Counted from the first letter of the stretch, positions 1 to 6,894 are shown. The stretch: DNA of 10,963 bases from DUUI01 sp964345765 (GCA_964345765.1 CAYFSJ010000030.1:1-10963), one strand, 5' to 3'. Translations and numbers: made by a program. The notes: a model not told the origin generated them from the sequence alone.

Positions 1-34
1 GAACAACCTGCTCACTAAGCAGGTTGTTTTTATT
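1..34. terminator. Intrinsic terminator after gdhA, probably bidirectional
   Basis: A perfect 11-bp inverted repeat (arms 2-12 and 18-28) encloses a 5-nt loop. On the plus strand the hairpin runs straight into a T-rich tract reaching the gdhA stop codon, so it is a good terminator for a rightward gene entering from outside the window. On the minus strand it lies a few bases past the gdhA stop and is preceded by an A-rich tract, the usual form of a shared terminator between convergent genes. The minus-strand T-tract would lie beyond the window edge and cannot be seen. Confidence 0.8.
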
Positions 35-1327
35 TTAGATTCCTTGTTGTTGCATCGCCTGGATAACCCGTCTAAAGGAGGCAATATTAGCCCCCATATC
101 ATAATTATGTGGATCACCAAACTCCTGGGCCGCCTTAGACACTTCATCATAAATGTTCATCATGACATGTCGTAATTGATTATCAACATCACCCTTAGGC
201 CAAGGCATAAAAGTCGCATTCTGACTCATCTCCATTAATGAGGTCGCCACCCCACCAGCATTCGCCGCCTTACCTGGTAAATGAATCACTTTTTTCTCAT
301 GCACATAAGCTAACGCTTCATTGGTCAAAGGCATATTCGCCCCCTCAGCCATTAACTTACAACCATTATCAATTAACGCTTTAACATCCTCTACATCGGC
401 TTCATTTTCTGTGGCACAAAATAACATGATGTCACAAGGCTCTTGATAAAGTCGTTTACTATCAGGAATATACGTTGCGTCTTGATGAGTCTCTAAATAA
501 TCTTCAAGTGGTAAACGTTTTAAGATATTCACTTTCTTTAAATGATTAATATCTAGACCACTACGATCAATTAAAGTCCCCTCTTTATCACTAATTCCAA
601 TCACTTTACAACCAAGTGCCTCTGCTTTTTCGGCCGCATGAATCCCCACATTACCAGCGCCAGAGACCAATACATTCTTATTTTCAAAGGTTTCATCATG
701 GTCCATTAAACAGCGCTCTACAAAATACAATAAACCATAACCGGTTGCCTCAGGCCTTAATAAAGATCCACCCGATAATAAAGGTTTACCAGTAAAGATC
801 GACTCAGCTGAACCACTAAGTTGTTTATACTGACCCACCATATAACCAATCTCACGGGCACCCACACCCATATCCCCTCCTGGGACATCTGAGGTTGGTC
901 CAATGTATTTATACAGTTCATTCATATAAGCTTGGCAGAATCGTTGAATCTCACCATCACTCTTGCCCTTAGGATCAAAGTCAGCACCACCCTTGGCACC
1001 ACCCATTCCTAAATTAGTGAGCGCATTCTTAAAGGTTTGTTCAAAGGCTAAAAACTTAACGATACTCAGATTTAAATTCGGCGTAAAACGCGTCCCACCC
1101 TTATAGACGCCAAGGGCATTATTAAATTGGACACGATAGCCTGTATTGACCTGTCTTCGTCCATTATCATCCATCCAGGTGACCCTGAAAATAAAACAAC
1201 GATCTGGTACAACAATCCGCTCTAATATCCCACTCTCTTGGATTTCAGGATGTTGATCTAATAAGGGTTTGATCGAACGAAAGACTTCATCAATCGCTTG
1301 TTGGAATTCGGGCTCATGTGGTTTCAT
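35..1327 (-). CDS. gdhA: NADP-type glutamate dehydrogenase
   Basis: Hexameric cytosolic glutamate dehydrogenase, interconverting glutamate with 2-oxoglutarate plus ammonium; in anaerobes the NADP form usually assimilates ammonium. From the start chosen here it has 430 residues, close to the usual 445-450. The substrate domain shows YKGG (K76), FKN (K100), the catalytic lysine in GGAKGG (K112) and the catalytic aspartate at the end of DVPGGD (D152; most homologues have DVPAGD). The Rossmann domain carries GAGNVG (223-228) and then SDKEG (247-251); an SD at this place is typical of NADP rather than NAD enzymes. EMSQN (366-370) is conserved. The in-frame ATG 13 codons earlier is rejected, because an AGGAGG at 1334-1339 sits 6 nt before this ATG. 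That site overlaps the stop codon of the upstream hydrolase, so the two genes are probably co-transcribed and translationally coupled. Confidence 0.96.
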   Translation of the reverse strand: MKPHEPEFQQAIDEVFRSIKPLLDQHPEIQESGILERIVVPDRCFIFRVTWMDDNGRRQVNTGYRVQFNNALGVYKGGTRFTPNLNLSIVKFLAFEQTFKNALTNLGMGGAKGGADFDPKGKSDGEIQRFCQAYMNELYKYIGPTSDVPGGDMGVGAREIGYMVGQYKQLSGSAESIFTGKPLLSGGSLLRPEATGYGLLYFVERCLMDHDETFENKNVLVSGAGNVGIHAAEKAEALGCKVIGISDKEGTLIDRSGLDINHLKKVNILKRLPLEDYLETHQDATYIPDSKRLYQEPCDIMLFCATENEADVEDVKALIDNGCKLMAEGANMPLTNEALAYVHEKKVIHLPGKAANAGGVATSLMEMSQNATFMPWPKGDVDNQLRHVMMNIYDEVSKAAQEFGDPHNYDMGANIASFRRVIQAMQQQGI

Positions 1328-1333
1328 ATGCTT

Positions 1334-1339
1334 CCTCCT
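1334..1339 (-). promoter_or_regulatory. gdhA ribosome binding site overlapping upstream stop
   Basis: A full AGGAGG lies 6 nt before the ATG at 1327. The first AG of the site belongs to the TAG stop codon of the upstream hydrolase (1338-1340). This fixes the gdhA start and suggests that terminating ribosomes can hand over to gdhA. Confidence 0.88.
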
Positions 1340-2243
1340 ATAGTTGGTTATAACAAATCTTTTCAAATAATTGACTTATATGGGGTTGAGACTCAATCTC
1401 TAATAACAGATCATGTTTAATCTTATCAAAGACATTAAGTGTCACTAAACCATAGCCTGATTCAATAAACCGTCTTTTAATCGCCACTAAATCTCGACCA
1501 TAGTAAGTGAGCGGATCATCCTTACCCCCTAAAATCGAGATCATAATTTCTTTCTCAGCCGCTTCGATCTTTGTCTTAGACGCCACATCCATAATCTCAA
1601 TCACATCGCGAATAGCCCGTCCAGAAAGTTGATAACCACAAAAAGGATCATGGATATACTCACTGATAATCTTGGGATTATGAGATAAAAAGGAATATCG
1701 TTGTTTTGATTCTTTTGAATCAATCGTCACACCCATCCATTTATTTAAATGAGGTTTAACCATCGATGGTTGACGATAAGTCATCAGATTCAACAAAGCC
1801 AATTTGACTTTATGAAAACGAGGCAAAGAATTTGGGTTGACTAAAATCAATTGACTATACCAATGTGGGTTATAGTCAAAAGCTAGCATCGCCAAATAAG
1901 CACCAATCCCCTGTCCCATCAACAAAATCTTAGCATGTGGATATTGTTCTTTAATATACTGGGTCACATCAATCACATCTTGTAATAAGCGAGAAGCACC
2001 CCCATCATCACCAAAATGACCTTTTTGATTCTTGATCAATGATTTATGGTGTCCCCTTAAATCATAGGTCACAAACGTCATATGGCGTTGGTTAAAGTAT
2101 CGTGCTAAAGGTTCATAGCGAAAGCGTGATTCATTCACATCATGAATAAATAAAATGACATTAAAAACACTATCAGGTTGATAGATGGTGCCATGTAGTA
2201 TTGGGTCATGAATGGATTGACGTAACTCAAAATGATGTTCCAT
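1338..2243 (-). CDS. Alpha/beta hydrolase-fold protein lacking the nucleophile serine
   Basis: This 301-residue protein has the layout of the monoglyceride lipase/lysophospholipase (Hydrolase_4) group. It has an N-terminal strand with HDVNESRFRYEPLA (34-47) where active members have an HG-type oxyanion motif, then YDLRGH (60-65), the nucleophile elbow, and late acid and base loops. The elbow reads GQGIG (110-114), where active enzymes have G-x-S-x-G, so the serine is replaced by glycine at residue 112. The codon is GGG, not a one-base misreading of AGT. The late aspartate (GGKDDP, D242 or D243) and histidine (KIKHD, H277) are still present. No signal peptide is seen. It is the first gene of a two-gene unit with gdhA. 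There is no Shine-Dalgarno; a promoter places the transcript start at the ATG. It may be a pseudo-enzyme with a binding or regulatory role, or use unusual chemistry. The fold is confident, the function unknown. Confidence 0.88.
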   Translation of the reverse strand: MEHHFELRQSIHDPILHGTIYQPDSVFNVILFIHDVNESRFRYEPLARYFNQRHMTFVTYDLRGHHKSLIKNQKGHFGDDGGASRLLQDVIDVTQYIKEQYPHAKILLMGQGIGAYLAMLAFDYNPHWYSQLILVNPNSLPRFHKVKLALLNLMTYRQPSMVKPHLNKWMGVTIDSKESKQRYSFLSHNPKIISEYIHDPFCGYQLSGRAIRDVIEIMDVASKTKIEAAEKEIMISILGGKDDPLTYYGRDLVAIKRRFIESGYGLVTLNVFDKIKHDLLLEIESQPHISQLFEKICYNQL

Positions 2244-2249
2244 GTCTAA

Positions 2250-2278
2250 AGTGTAAAAAGTTAATCAACAACTGTCAA
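2250..2278 (-). promoter_or_regulatory. Sigma-A-type promoter of the hydrolase-gdhA unit, leaderless
   Basis: A perfect -35 TTGACA (2273-2278), a 17-nt spacer and a -10 TACACT (2250-2255) lie on the minus strand. Counting 7 nt past the -10 puts the predicted transcription start at 2243, the A of the hydrolase ATG. No Shine-Dalgarno fits between the -10 and the ATG. The transcript is therefore predicted to be leaderless. Confidence 0.72.
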
Positions 2279-2285
2279 GGTTAAA

Positions 2286-2314
2286 GTGATAATTTAGACT
2301 AAACATGATAAACT
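2286..2314 (+). promoter_or_regulatory. Extended -10 promoter of tmcAL, leaderless
   Basis: A -35-like GTGATA (2286-2291) is followed after 17 nt by TAAACT (2309-2314), preceded by the extended -10 dinucleotide TG at 2306-2307. The predicted start, 7 nt past the -10, is 2321, the A of the tmcAL ATG. The -35 is imperfect, so this is less certain than the facing promoter. The two -35 boxes are only 7 bp apart, back to back. Confidence 0.5.
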
Positions 2315-2320
2315 TGACTC

Positions 2321-3412
2321 ATGAAAAGTTGTGGAATCATCATCGAGTATAATCCGATGCACTTAGGACATCAGTATCATATCCAACAAGCTCGTCTTAA
2401 ATCAAAAGCAGATTTAATCATTGGGGTTATGTCCCCTCACTTTGTTCAACGCGGAGAACCAGCCATTATCTCAAAATTTAAACGAGTTGAAGCAGCCCTC
2501 AACCATGGTGTGGACATTGTCTGTGAACTACCCACCATCTATGCTCTACAAGCAGCAGATATCTTTGGTAGAGAGTCCGTCAAGATATTAGATAAGATGG
2601 GCGTCGACTCCATTGTATTTGGCTCTGAAAGTAATGATATTGAAATTTTAACTCAGCTCTCAGACTTACCCGTCAATTTAGAGCGTTTAAAAGAGCGTTT
2701 AGCCCAAGGAGAATCTTATCAAAGGGCCATCGCCTTAGATGACACTCAACATTATCCAAATGATATCTTGGCCATGGCCTATTTAAGAGCGATTAAAGAA
2801 ACGACCATTACACCACTCAGTATTGGACGGACCAATCATTATTTTGATAACAACAATATTGAAGGTTTTTTAAGCGCCCATGATATTCGAAAAAATCTCA
2901 ACGACCCGCTCTACTCTAAACAATCGTTAACAGATTTATCTCAAATCAGTGATAGTGCCAAAATGTATGAACTACTCCGCTATAAATTACTTAGTAGTCC
3001 GTCAAAAGATTTAGAAAACATCTTTTTAGTCTCTGAAGGGATTCAAAATCATCTTAAGAAAAACGCAGAGAATTTTGATGATTTTGAAGGATTCTTAGAA
3101 GCCAGTACCTCACGTCGTTATTCTAAAAGTCGAATAAGTCGAATCTGTATGCATATTCTTTTAAATCACTCAAAAGAGCTGGTTGAAAACTTTAAGAATG
3201 ATAAAGTACGCATCTTAGGCGTTAAAGAAAAGGCTTTAGGTTATTTAAAAGATCGTGAAATTGGAACTAAGATTAGTGATTTTAGTCGTGTTCAAATTGA
3301 ACCCGAACTTAATGCGACCCAGATTTATCAACTGTTTAGCCAAGAAAAAAATCTCCTTCAACAGGAGATTTCTAAAATGATTATTCTTCCAATGAATCAA
3401 GATTCTGTTTAA
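2321..3412 (+). CDS. tmcAL: tRNA(Met) cytidine acetate ligase
   Basis: TmcAL (YlbM family) is a cytosolic enzyme that uses ATP and acetate to make N4-acetylcytidine at the wobble base of elongator tRNA-Met. The N-terminus shows the nucleotidyltransferase signature EYNPMHLGH (9-17) with the HxGH motif. It is followed by FVQRGEPAI, the block GVDSIVFGSES, and SAHDIRKNL, which corresponds to the family's S-A-x-x-I-R element; a late RILGVKEKALGYL segment is also typical. At 363 residues it is a little shorter than Bacillus YlbM (about 415), mainly at the C-terminus. The start is secure because the catalytic motif begins within ten residues. There is no Shine-Dalgarno, and the promoter placement suggests a leaderless mRNA. 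Its last 32 bp overlap the convergent small gene at 3381-3584, and codons near the end contain the opposite operon's terminator hairpin. It is transcribed alone. Confidence 0.93.
   Translation: MKSCGIIIEYNPMHLGHQYHIQQARLKSKADLIIGVMSPHFVQRGEPAIISKFKRVEAALNHGVDIVCELPTIYALQAADIFGRESVKILDKMGVDSIVFGSESNDIEILTQLSDLPVNLERLKERLAQGESYQRAIALDDTQHYPNDILAMAYLRAIKETTITPLSIGRTNHYFDNNNIEGFLSAHDIRKNLNDPLYSKQSLTDLSQISDSAKMYELLRYKLLSSPSKDLENIFLVSEGIQNHLKKNAENFDDFEGFLEASTSRRYSKSRISRICMHILLNHSKELVENFKNDKVRILGVKEKALGYLKDREIGTKISDFSRVQIEPELNATQIYQLFSQEKNLLQQEISKMIILPMNQDSV
3342..3371 (-). terminator. Intrinsic terminator of the minus-strand operon, inside tmcAL
   Basis: A perfect 9-bp stem (3349-3357 with 3363-3371) encloses a 5-nt loop. 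On the minus strand the stem leads into a run of seven T (counting the stem end), then CTT. It begins 9 nt past the stop codon of the small gene ending at 3381. On the plus strand the same bases are coding sequence near the end of tmcAL and no T-tract follows, so the terminator works only for the minus-strand operon. Confidence 0.88.
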
Positions 3413-3584
3413 TCGATTCTAAGGTTTCATCATGAACTCTTAAACTTGCCTTTTCAATTTGTTTCTCAAAGACATTAATCGCCTTTAAATACACTTTGAA
3501 ATAAGACTTAGGACTTGGTTTTGACCCTTGGAAATACACTTCGCAATAGGCTAAGGCTAATTCATGAAGATCTTGTTCATCCAT
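3381..3584 (-). CDS. Small predicted helical protein of unknown function
   Basis: A 67-residue protein that I do not recognise. It is charged, has no membrane segment, and looks largely helical: an N-terminal acidic helix (MDEQDLHELALAY), a GSKPSPKS turn, then FKVYLKAINVFEKQI and an acidic tail ending in SLEE. The start is set at 3584 rather than the in-frame ATG at 3626, because AGGAAGG at 3594-3600 lies 9 nt upstream and overlaps the TAG of the preceding gene. That is the same stop/Shine-Dalgarno overlap as at hydrolase-gdhA. It is the last gene of the pheST-hydrogenase operon and is followed at once by a strong terminator. Its 3' end overlaps the end of tmcAL by 32 bp on the opposite strand. 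Good translation signals and operon placement support a real gene; no function can be assigned. Confidence 0.75.
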   Translation of the reverse strand: MDEQDLHELALAYCEVYFQGSKPSPKSYFKVYLKAINVFEKQIEKASLRVHDETLESIKQNLDSLEE

Positions 3585-3598
3585 ATTGGTATTCCTTC

Positions 3599-3835
3599 CT
3601 AATTTTGTTGGGTATAAAAGACCCATTCATTATCGGCAATTTCATTGGCACCAAACACATAATACCCGCCATTTATTTCAACCTGATAGATGCTGAGCAT
3701 CAGGTTCTTTTTTTGGCCAGCATCATATACTTCAATCTCTTTTCCTAAATACAACCAATCAAGCTCACAAATCTTATGACCAAAGAGCATGACATCATCA
3801 CTCTTTCCCTGAGTGACAAATTTTAAATCAGTCAA
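3599..3835 (-). CDS. Small beta-rich protein of unknown function, TTG start
   Basis: A 78-residue protein that I do not recognise. It has alternating hydrophobic patterns suggesting beta strands (LYLGKEIEVYD, LSIYQVEING, YYVFGANEIADNEWVFY) and no membrane segment or cysteine motif. The proposed start is a TTG at 3835 that overlaps the end of yebC by 8 bp, within the string CTTGACTGA that holds both the TTG and the yebC TGA; a weak GTGAG lies just upstream. An alternative is ATG at 3790 (63 residues), with a GAGTGAT-like site in front. Either way translation is probably coupled to yebC. The middle of the gene contains, on the opposite strand, the likely tmcAL terminator, whose T-run corresponds to its two adjacent lysine codons. 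Real-gene status rests on tight operon packing and the protein-like composition. Confidence 0.68.
   Translation of the reverse strand: MTDLKFVTQGKSDDVMLFGHKICELDWLYLGKEIEVYDAGQKKNLMLSIYQVEINGGYYVFGANEIADNEWVFYTQQN
3680..3714 (+). terminator. Probable tmcAL terminator inside the opposite small gene
   Basis: On the plus strand an 8-bp perfect stem (3680-3687 with 3699-3706) encloses an 11-nt loop, with an inner alternative of GATGC/GCATC. It is followed by C and then seven T (3708-3714). It lies about 270 nt past the tmcAL stop and is the first rightward intrinsic terminator I see there. The minus strand has no matching T-tract, so it is one-directional. The sequence is also coding DNA for the 78-residue minus-strand protein. 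Confidence 0.72.
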
Positions 3836-4559
3836 GATTACTCACATTGTGGTAAATGTTTTGAACATCATCCACATCTTCTAACATCGTAATTAATTTA
3901 TTAAAGGTGTCTTTGTCTTCTTGATTTTCTAATTCAACCATTTCTTGGGCTAACATTGTAATCTCAAAGACTTTATATTCTTGATCTTCCCCTAAAATAG
4001 TATCTAATTGTTCTTTTGTCTCATGAAACTGATTAATAGGCACTTGCATCTCAAAGGTGTTCTCATCTTTTTCAAGTTCAATCACATCAATTTCTGCTTC
4101 TAAAAGTGACTCTAAGAGTGTTTCCTCATCCATTTCTGCATCAAATACAAACAGACCTACATTATCATAAGCAAAAGAGACAGAGCCCGCTGCCCCCAGT
4201 TTTAAGTGTGTTCTATTAAAGGCAGTACGAATATCAGCTAATGAACGGTTAAGGTTATCCGTTAGACAATCAATAATGATGGTCGCAGCACCCGGACCAA
4301 AGCCTTCATAGCGTGCGGACTCATAGTTTTCTCCCGTCCCACCTTTGGCTTTATCAATGGCACGATTAATTACATCGGCAGGCACTTGATTACTCTTCGC
4401 TTGAGCAATCACTCGTCTAAGAACATCGTTCATTTCAGGGTCAGGCACACCATTTTTAGCCGCTAAATAAATTTCCTTCCCGTATCTTGAATATATTTTT
4501 GTTTTGGCCGCAGCAGTTTTCGCCATGGACGCGGCGCGCACTTCAAAATGTCTTCCCAT
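3828..4559 (-). CDS. YebC/TACO1-family protein (YeeN-like)
   Basis: A 243-residue member of the YebC/PmpR/TACO1 family. These proteins are often annotated as transcriptional regulators, but recent work links the family to translation and relief of ribosome stalling at proline-rich stretches. The N-terminus begins MGRHFEVRAASMAKTAAAK, as in the Bacilli YeeN-like branch, rather than the MAGHSKW of E. coli YebC. Family hallmarks follow: IYSRYGKEIY, AAKNGVPDPEMN, NQVPADVINRAIDKAKGG, RYEGFGPG, DNLNR and the C-terminal DVDDVQNIYHNV. Length is normal for the family. A TTAGGAG Shine-Dalgarno precedes the ATG. The gene lies 29 nt after the PopT-type gene, and its last 8 bp overlap the next small gene. 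The family assignment is firm. Whether it acts in translation or transcription here cannot be read from the sequence. Confidence 0.94.
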   Translation of the reverse strand: MGRHFEVRAASMAKTAAAKTKIYSRYGKEIYLAAKNGVPDPEMNDVLRRVIAQAKSNQVPADVINRAIDKAKGGTGENYESARYEGFGPGAATIIIDCLTDNLNRSLADIRTAFNRTHLKLGAAGSVSFAYDNVGLFVFDAEMDEETLLESLLEAEIDVIELEKDENTFEMQVPINQFHETKEQLDTILGEDQEYKVFEITMLAQEMVELENQEDKDTFNKLITMLEDVDDVQNIYHNVSNLD

Positions 4560-4588
4560 AATTTCTCCTAACTTTCCTTCTTATTTTA

Positions 4589-5389
4589 TCATTGTTTTGT
4601 TTCAAAATGAAAACTTAATGTTTCTAACAACTTCATTAATAATGCTCCTGCTAAGACCATCACCAAGACTAACCAATTATTTTGTGACTCTGGTAAACCT
4701 GGGAATACTTCCCAAAGTGATCCAATCACAAAACCAGCGATTAAAATGGTAGTCCCAACAGGATGGGTGTTTAATAAATAAACCAGTATCTTGGCCGTTA
4801 ATAAGACCCCAATTAAAATACCTAATACTAATATAGCCATAAACTGAATATTAAAGGTGGTCAGCGCACTTAAAACTGGCTCATATAATCCTAAGGTTAA
4901 TAATACAAAACTGGTTGAGATCCCTGGTAAAATCAACGCTACCGCAATCCCAATCCCACCTAAGATAACCAGTAAGATATCTGGATTGCTTTTGACTAAA
5001 GCTGTTGTCTCGAGTTGTTCTAAGCCTAATGCGATAACCAGTCCAATAAGAAGATAACTTAGATGATGAATCTTAAGTTTATCCTTAGGGATTTGTTTAA
5101 AGAGTATGATTAACCCAACTAAGATTGAGCCTAAGAAAAAGTATCGTAACCAAAAATCATATTGACTTAGTAACCATAACATCACTTGAGAGAAGCCTAA
5201 TAAGCCTAAAAGTGCTCCAATCGTTAAATGGAGCATCATTTTCTTATGGAGTAAGACACCTTTTGTTAGTCCAGTTAAAAACTCAAGGGATTGATTATAG
5301 ACACGTAGTGTCATCATCATCGTCGCACCTGAGACCCCTGGAACTAACATGCTTACCGCAATAATAAAACCTTTTAGGACATTAATCAT
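4589..5389 (-). CDS. DUF368/PopT-type polyprenyl-phosphate translocase
   Basis: A 266-residue polytopic membrane protein of the DUF368 family, members of which (PopT) were shown to move undecaprenyl phosphate back across the cytoplasmic membrane so the carrier can be reused for wall and envelope polymers. The two family repeats are visible: PGVSGAT (17-23; usual form PGVSGGT) and LPGISTS (154-160; usual form PGISGS), each followed by a hydrophobic stretch and, in the second, LGLYE. About eight hydrophobic segments span the protein, with charged loops near residues 45-52 and 98-108. The ATG is 2 nt past the hydrogenase stop (TAA-TT-ATG) with only a weak AAG-like site, so translation is probably by reinitiation. 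The downstream gene is yebC. If the organism is truly wall-less the role would need rethinking, but the presence of this gene argues for a lipid-carrier pathway. Confidence 0.9.
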   Translation of the reverse strand: MINVLKGFIIAVSMLVPGVSGATMMMTLRVYNQSLEFLTGLTKGVLLHKKMMLHLTIGALLGLLGFSQVMLWLLSQYDFWLRYFFLGSILVGLIILFKQIPKDKLKIHHLSYLLIGLVIALGLEQLETTALVKSNPDILLVILGGIGIAVALILPGISTSFVLLTLGLYEPVLSALTTFNIQFMAILVLGILIGVLLTAKILVYLLNTHPVGTTILIAGFVIGSLWEVFPGLPESQNNWLVLVMVLAGALLMKLLETLSFHFETKQ

Positions 5390-5391
5390 AA

Positions 5392-6894
5392 TTACTTATA
5401 TACTTTATCATAAACCTGAGTGGCGGAGTCCATTGACGATTGACCCGCAAACTCTTTGACCTTCATATGAGATTTGTTTTGGTTAACCAGGGTTCCAGCA
5501 CCTCCGACACAACCTCCAGGACAGGCCATTCCTTCAATAATATATTTATTTCGTTTCCCAAATTTCGCTTGTAACAATAATTTTCGACATTCTGCTAAGT
5601 TTTCAGCACGATCGGTATTAAAGGTATAATCTGGGTATTTTTCATTCATAATGTGATCGATTGCAGCTAAGACCCCACCACTGACGGCAAATCCACGCCC
5701 ATCTTTAGAGGCATCATCCTCTAATTCTTGGGCTTCAATGTCACTAAGGACAATGTTTCTAGCAATAAACATGGAGTTGATTTCTTCAAAGGTTAAGACA
5801 TAATCAACCCATCCTGCCATCTTAGGTTCTGCTACTTCTTGTTTTTTGGCCGAACAAGGACCAATAAAGACAATTCGGGCATGTGGATCTTCTCGTTTTA
5901 TGACTTTGGCTGTTTCAATCATTGGGGAACTGGATTCAGAGACACAATGTTTTAATTCTTTAAGTTCTCTCTTAGCAAATTTAGACCAGGCTGGACAACA
6001 AGAGGTTGCCAAGAATGGTTGATCCCCTTCTAAGACATGATGCACGTATTCTTCACTCTCTACCACAGTGGTAATATCTGCTCCTAAGGCAACTTCTTTG
6101 ACATCACTAAAGCCTAATTGTTTTAGACCGGCAACCAGTTGTGGATATTTGACGGTATTACCAAATTGACCGGCTATGGCTGGTGCCACAATGGCGTAAA
6201 CACGTTCTGATTTAAAGCTACTAACCACTTGGTAGATTTCCGATTTATCCATGATTGCGCCAAATGGACAAGAGACCATACACATTCCACAGGCGACGCA
6301 TTTATCTGAAATGATAATGGCTTTGTCGTTCTCTGGGTTCTTAGTGAAGGCATTAGCTCCACAGGCTGCCACACATGGGCGTTCGTTTTTAATGATTGAT
6401 CCATAGGGACAGACATCAAAACATTTCCCACATTTAATACAGGCATTTTGGTCTATAAAACTAAGTCCATTTTGTAATGAAGTCGCATGAACTGGACAGA
6501 CTGAAATACATGGATGCGCTAAACAACCATGACAGGTATTACTAACAAAATAGGACTTTTCTTCACAGGATTCACAGGCACTTGGAATGACTCGAAGGGC
6601 TTGTGAGGGAAGTTTATGTTCTTTTAATAACTCTAAATCAAAATCATGAGAATGACCATTGAGGACATCAATCTCCCAAAGGTCTAAGCCTAGGGCTAAC
6701 CGAACTCTTTCAGAGATAATTTGACGTTCACGGGTCACCGATTCACGATAGGTTGGGAAGTCCCCTTCTATAATAACAAATGGAATATGATTGATTTGGT
6801 CACTACTCCACTCATCAAAAGCTGCTGATGTGATAGCTTTAAAGACTTCATTGCGTAAATATCGAATTGGTGTATCCAAATAACGAATACTCAT
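5392..6894 (-). CDS. [FeFe] hydrogenase, group B-like, monomeric
   Basis: A 500-residue cytosolic iron hydrogenase. All three H-cluster motifs are intact: TSCCPAW (297-303; C299 is the likely proton-transfer cysteine, C300 a cluster ligand), GPCSAKKQE (345-353) and EGMACPGGC (454-462). The second motif has G where clostridial CpI has M. The N-terminal half holds sixteen cysteines in a ferredoxin-like region: C107/C110, CHGCLAHPCISVCP (121-134), CIKCGKCFDVCP (152-163), C174/C178 and CVACGMCMVSCP (199-210), enough for up to four [4Fe-4S] clusters. The first 100 residues (YRESVTRERQIISERVRLALGL region) resemble group B enzymes of Clostridia. It would pass electrons between ferredoxin and protons; direction cannot be told. 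Active enzyme needs HydEFG maturases, not in this window. A perfect AAGGAGGG at 6902-6909 precedes the ATG, and the gap to pheT is 42 nt without a terminator. Confidence 0.94.
   Translation of the reverse strand: MSIRYLDTPIRYLRNEVFKAITSAAFDEWSSDQINHIPFVIIEGDFPTYRESVTRERQIISERVRLALGLDLWEIDVLNGHSHDFDLELLKEHKLPSQALRVIPSACESCEEKSYFVSNTCHGCLAHPCISVCPVHATSLQNGLSFIDQNACIKCGKCFDVCPYGSIIKNERPCVAACGANAFTKNPENDKAIIISDKCVACGMCMVSCPFGAIMDKSEIYQVVSSFKSERVYAIVAPAIAGQFGNTVKYPQLVAGLKQLGFSDVKEVALGADITTVVESEEYVHHVLEGDQPFLATSCCPAWSKFAKRELKELKHCVSESSSPMIETAKVIKREDPHARIVFIGPCSAKKQEVAEPKMAGWVDYVLTFEEINSMFIARNIVLSDIEAQELEDDASKDGRGFAVSGGVLAAIDHIMNEKYPDYTFNTDRAENLAECRKLLLQAKFGKRNKYIIEGMACPGGCVGGAGTLVNQNKSHMKVKEFAGQSSMDSATQVYDKVYK

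Noticed and set aside
1328..1366. Longer gdhA start at 1366
   Set aside because: It would run through the upstream hydrolase stop region and has no good ribosome binding site; a perfect AGGAGG sits 6 nt before the ATG at 1327.
35..2243. Apparent C-richness of the plus strand over gdhA and the hydrolase compared with pheST
   Set aside because: Hand counts on a few lines hint at more G on the coding strand here, but samples from pheT are mixed. A windowed GC-skew plot is needed before claiming transfer or a skew switch.
3585..3626. Longer start at 3626 for the small gene ending at 3381
   Set aside because: It lies inside the preceding gene's reading region, and an AGGAAGG is well placed for the ATG at 3584.
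3515..3748. Plus-strand open frame of 77 codons
   Set aside because: It is antisense to two small genes with good start signals and has no ribosome binding site of its own; its hydrophobic look comes from the opposite strand.
4504..5364. Plus-strand open frames antisense to yebC and the PopT-type gene
   Set aside because: These are shadows of well-identified genes, without ribosome binding sites or recognisable products.
6174..6446. Second minus-strand open frame within the hydrogenase
   Set aside because: It is an out-of-frame shadow of the cysteine-rich region.
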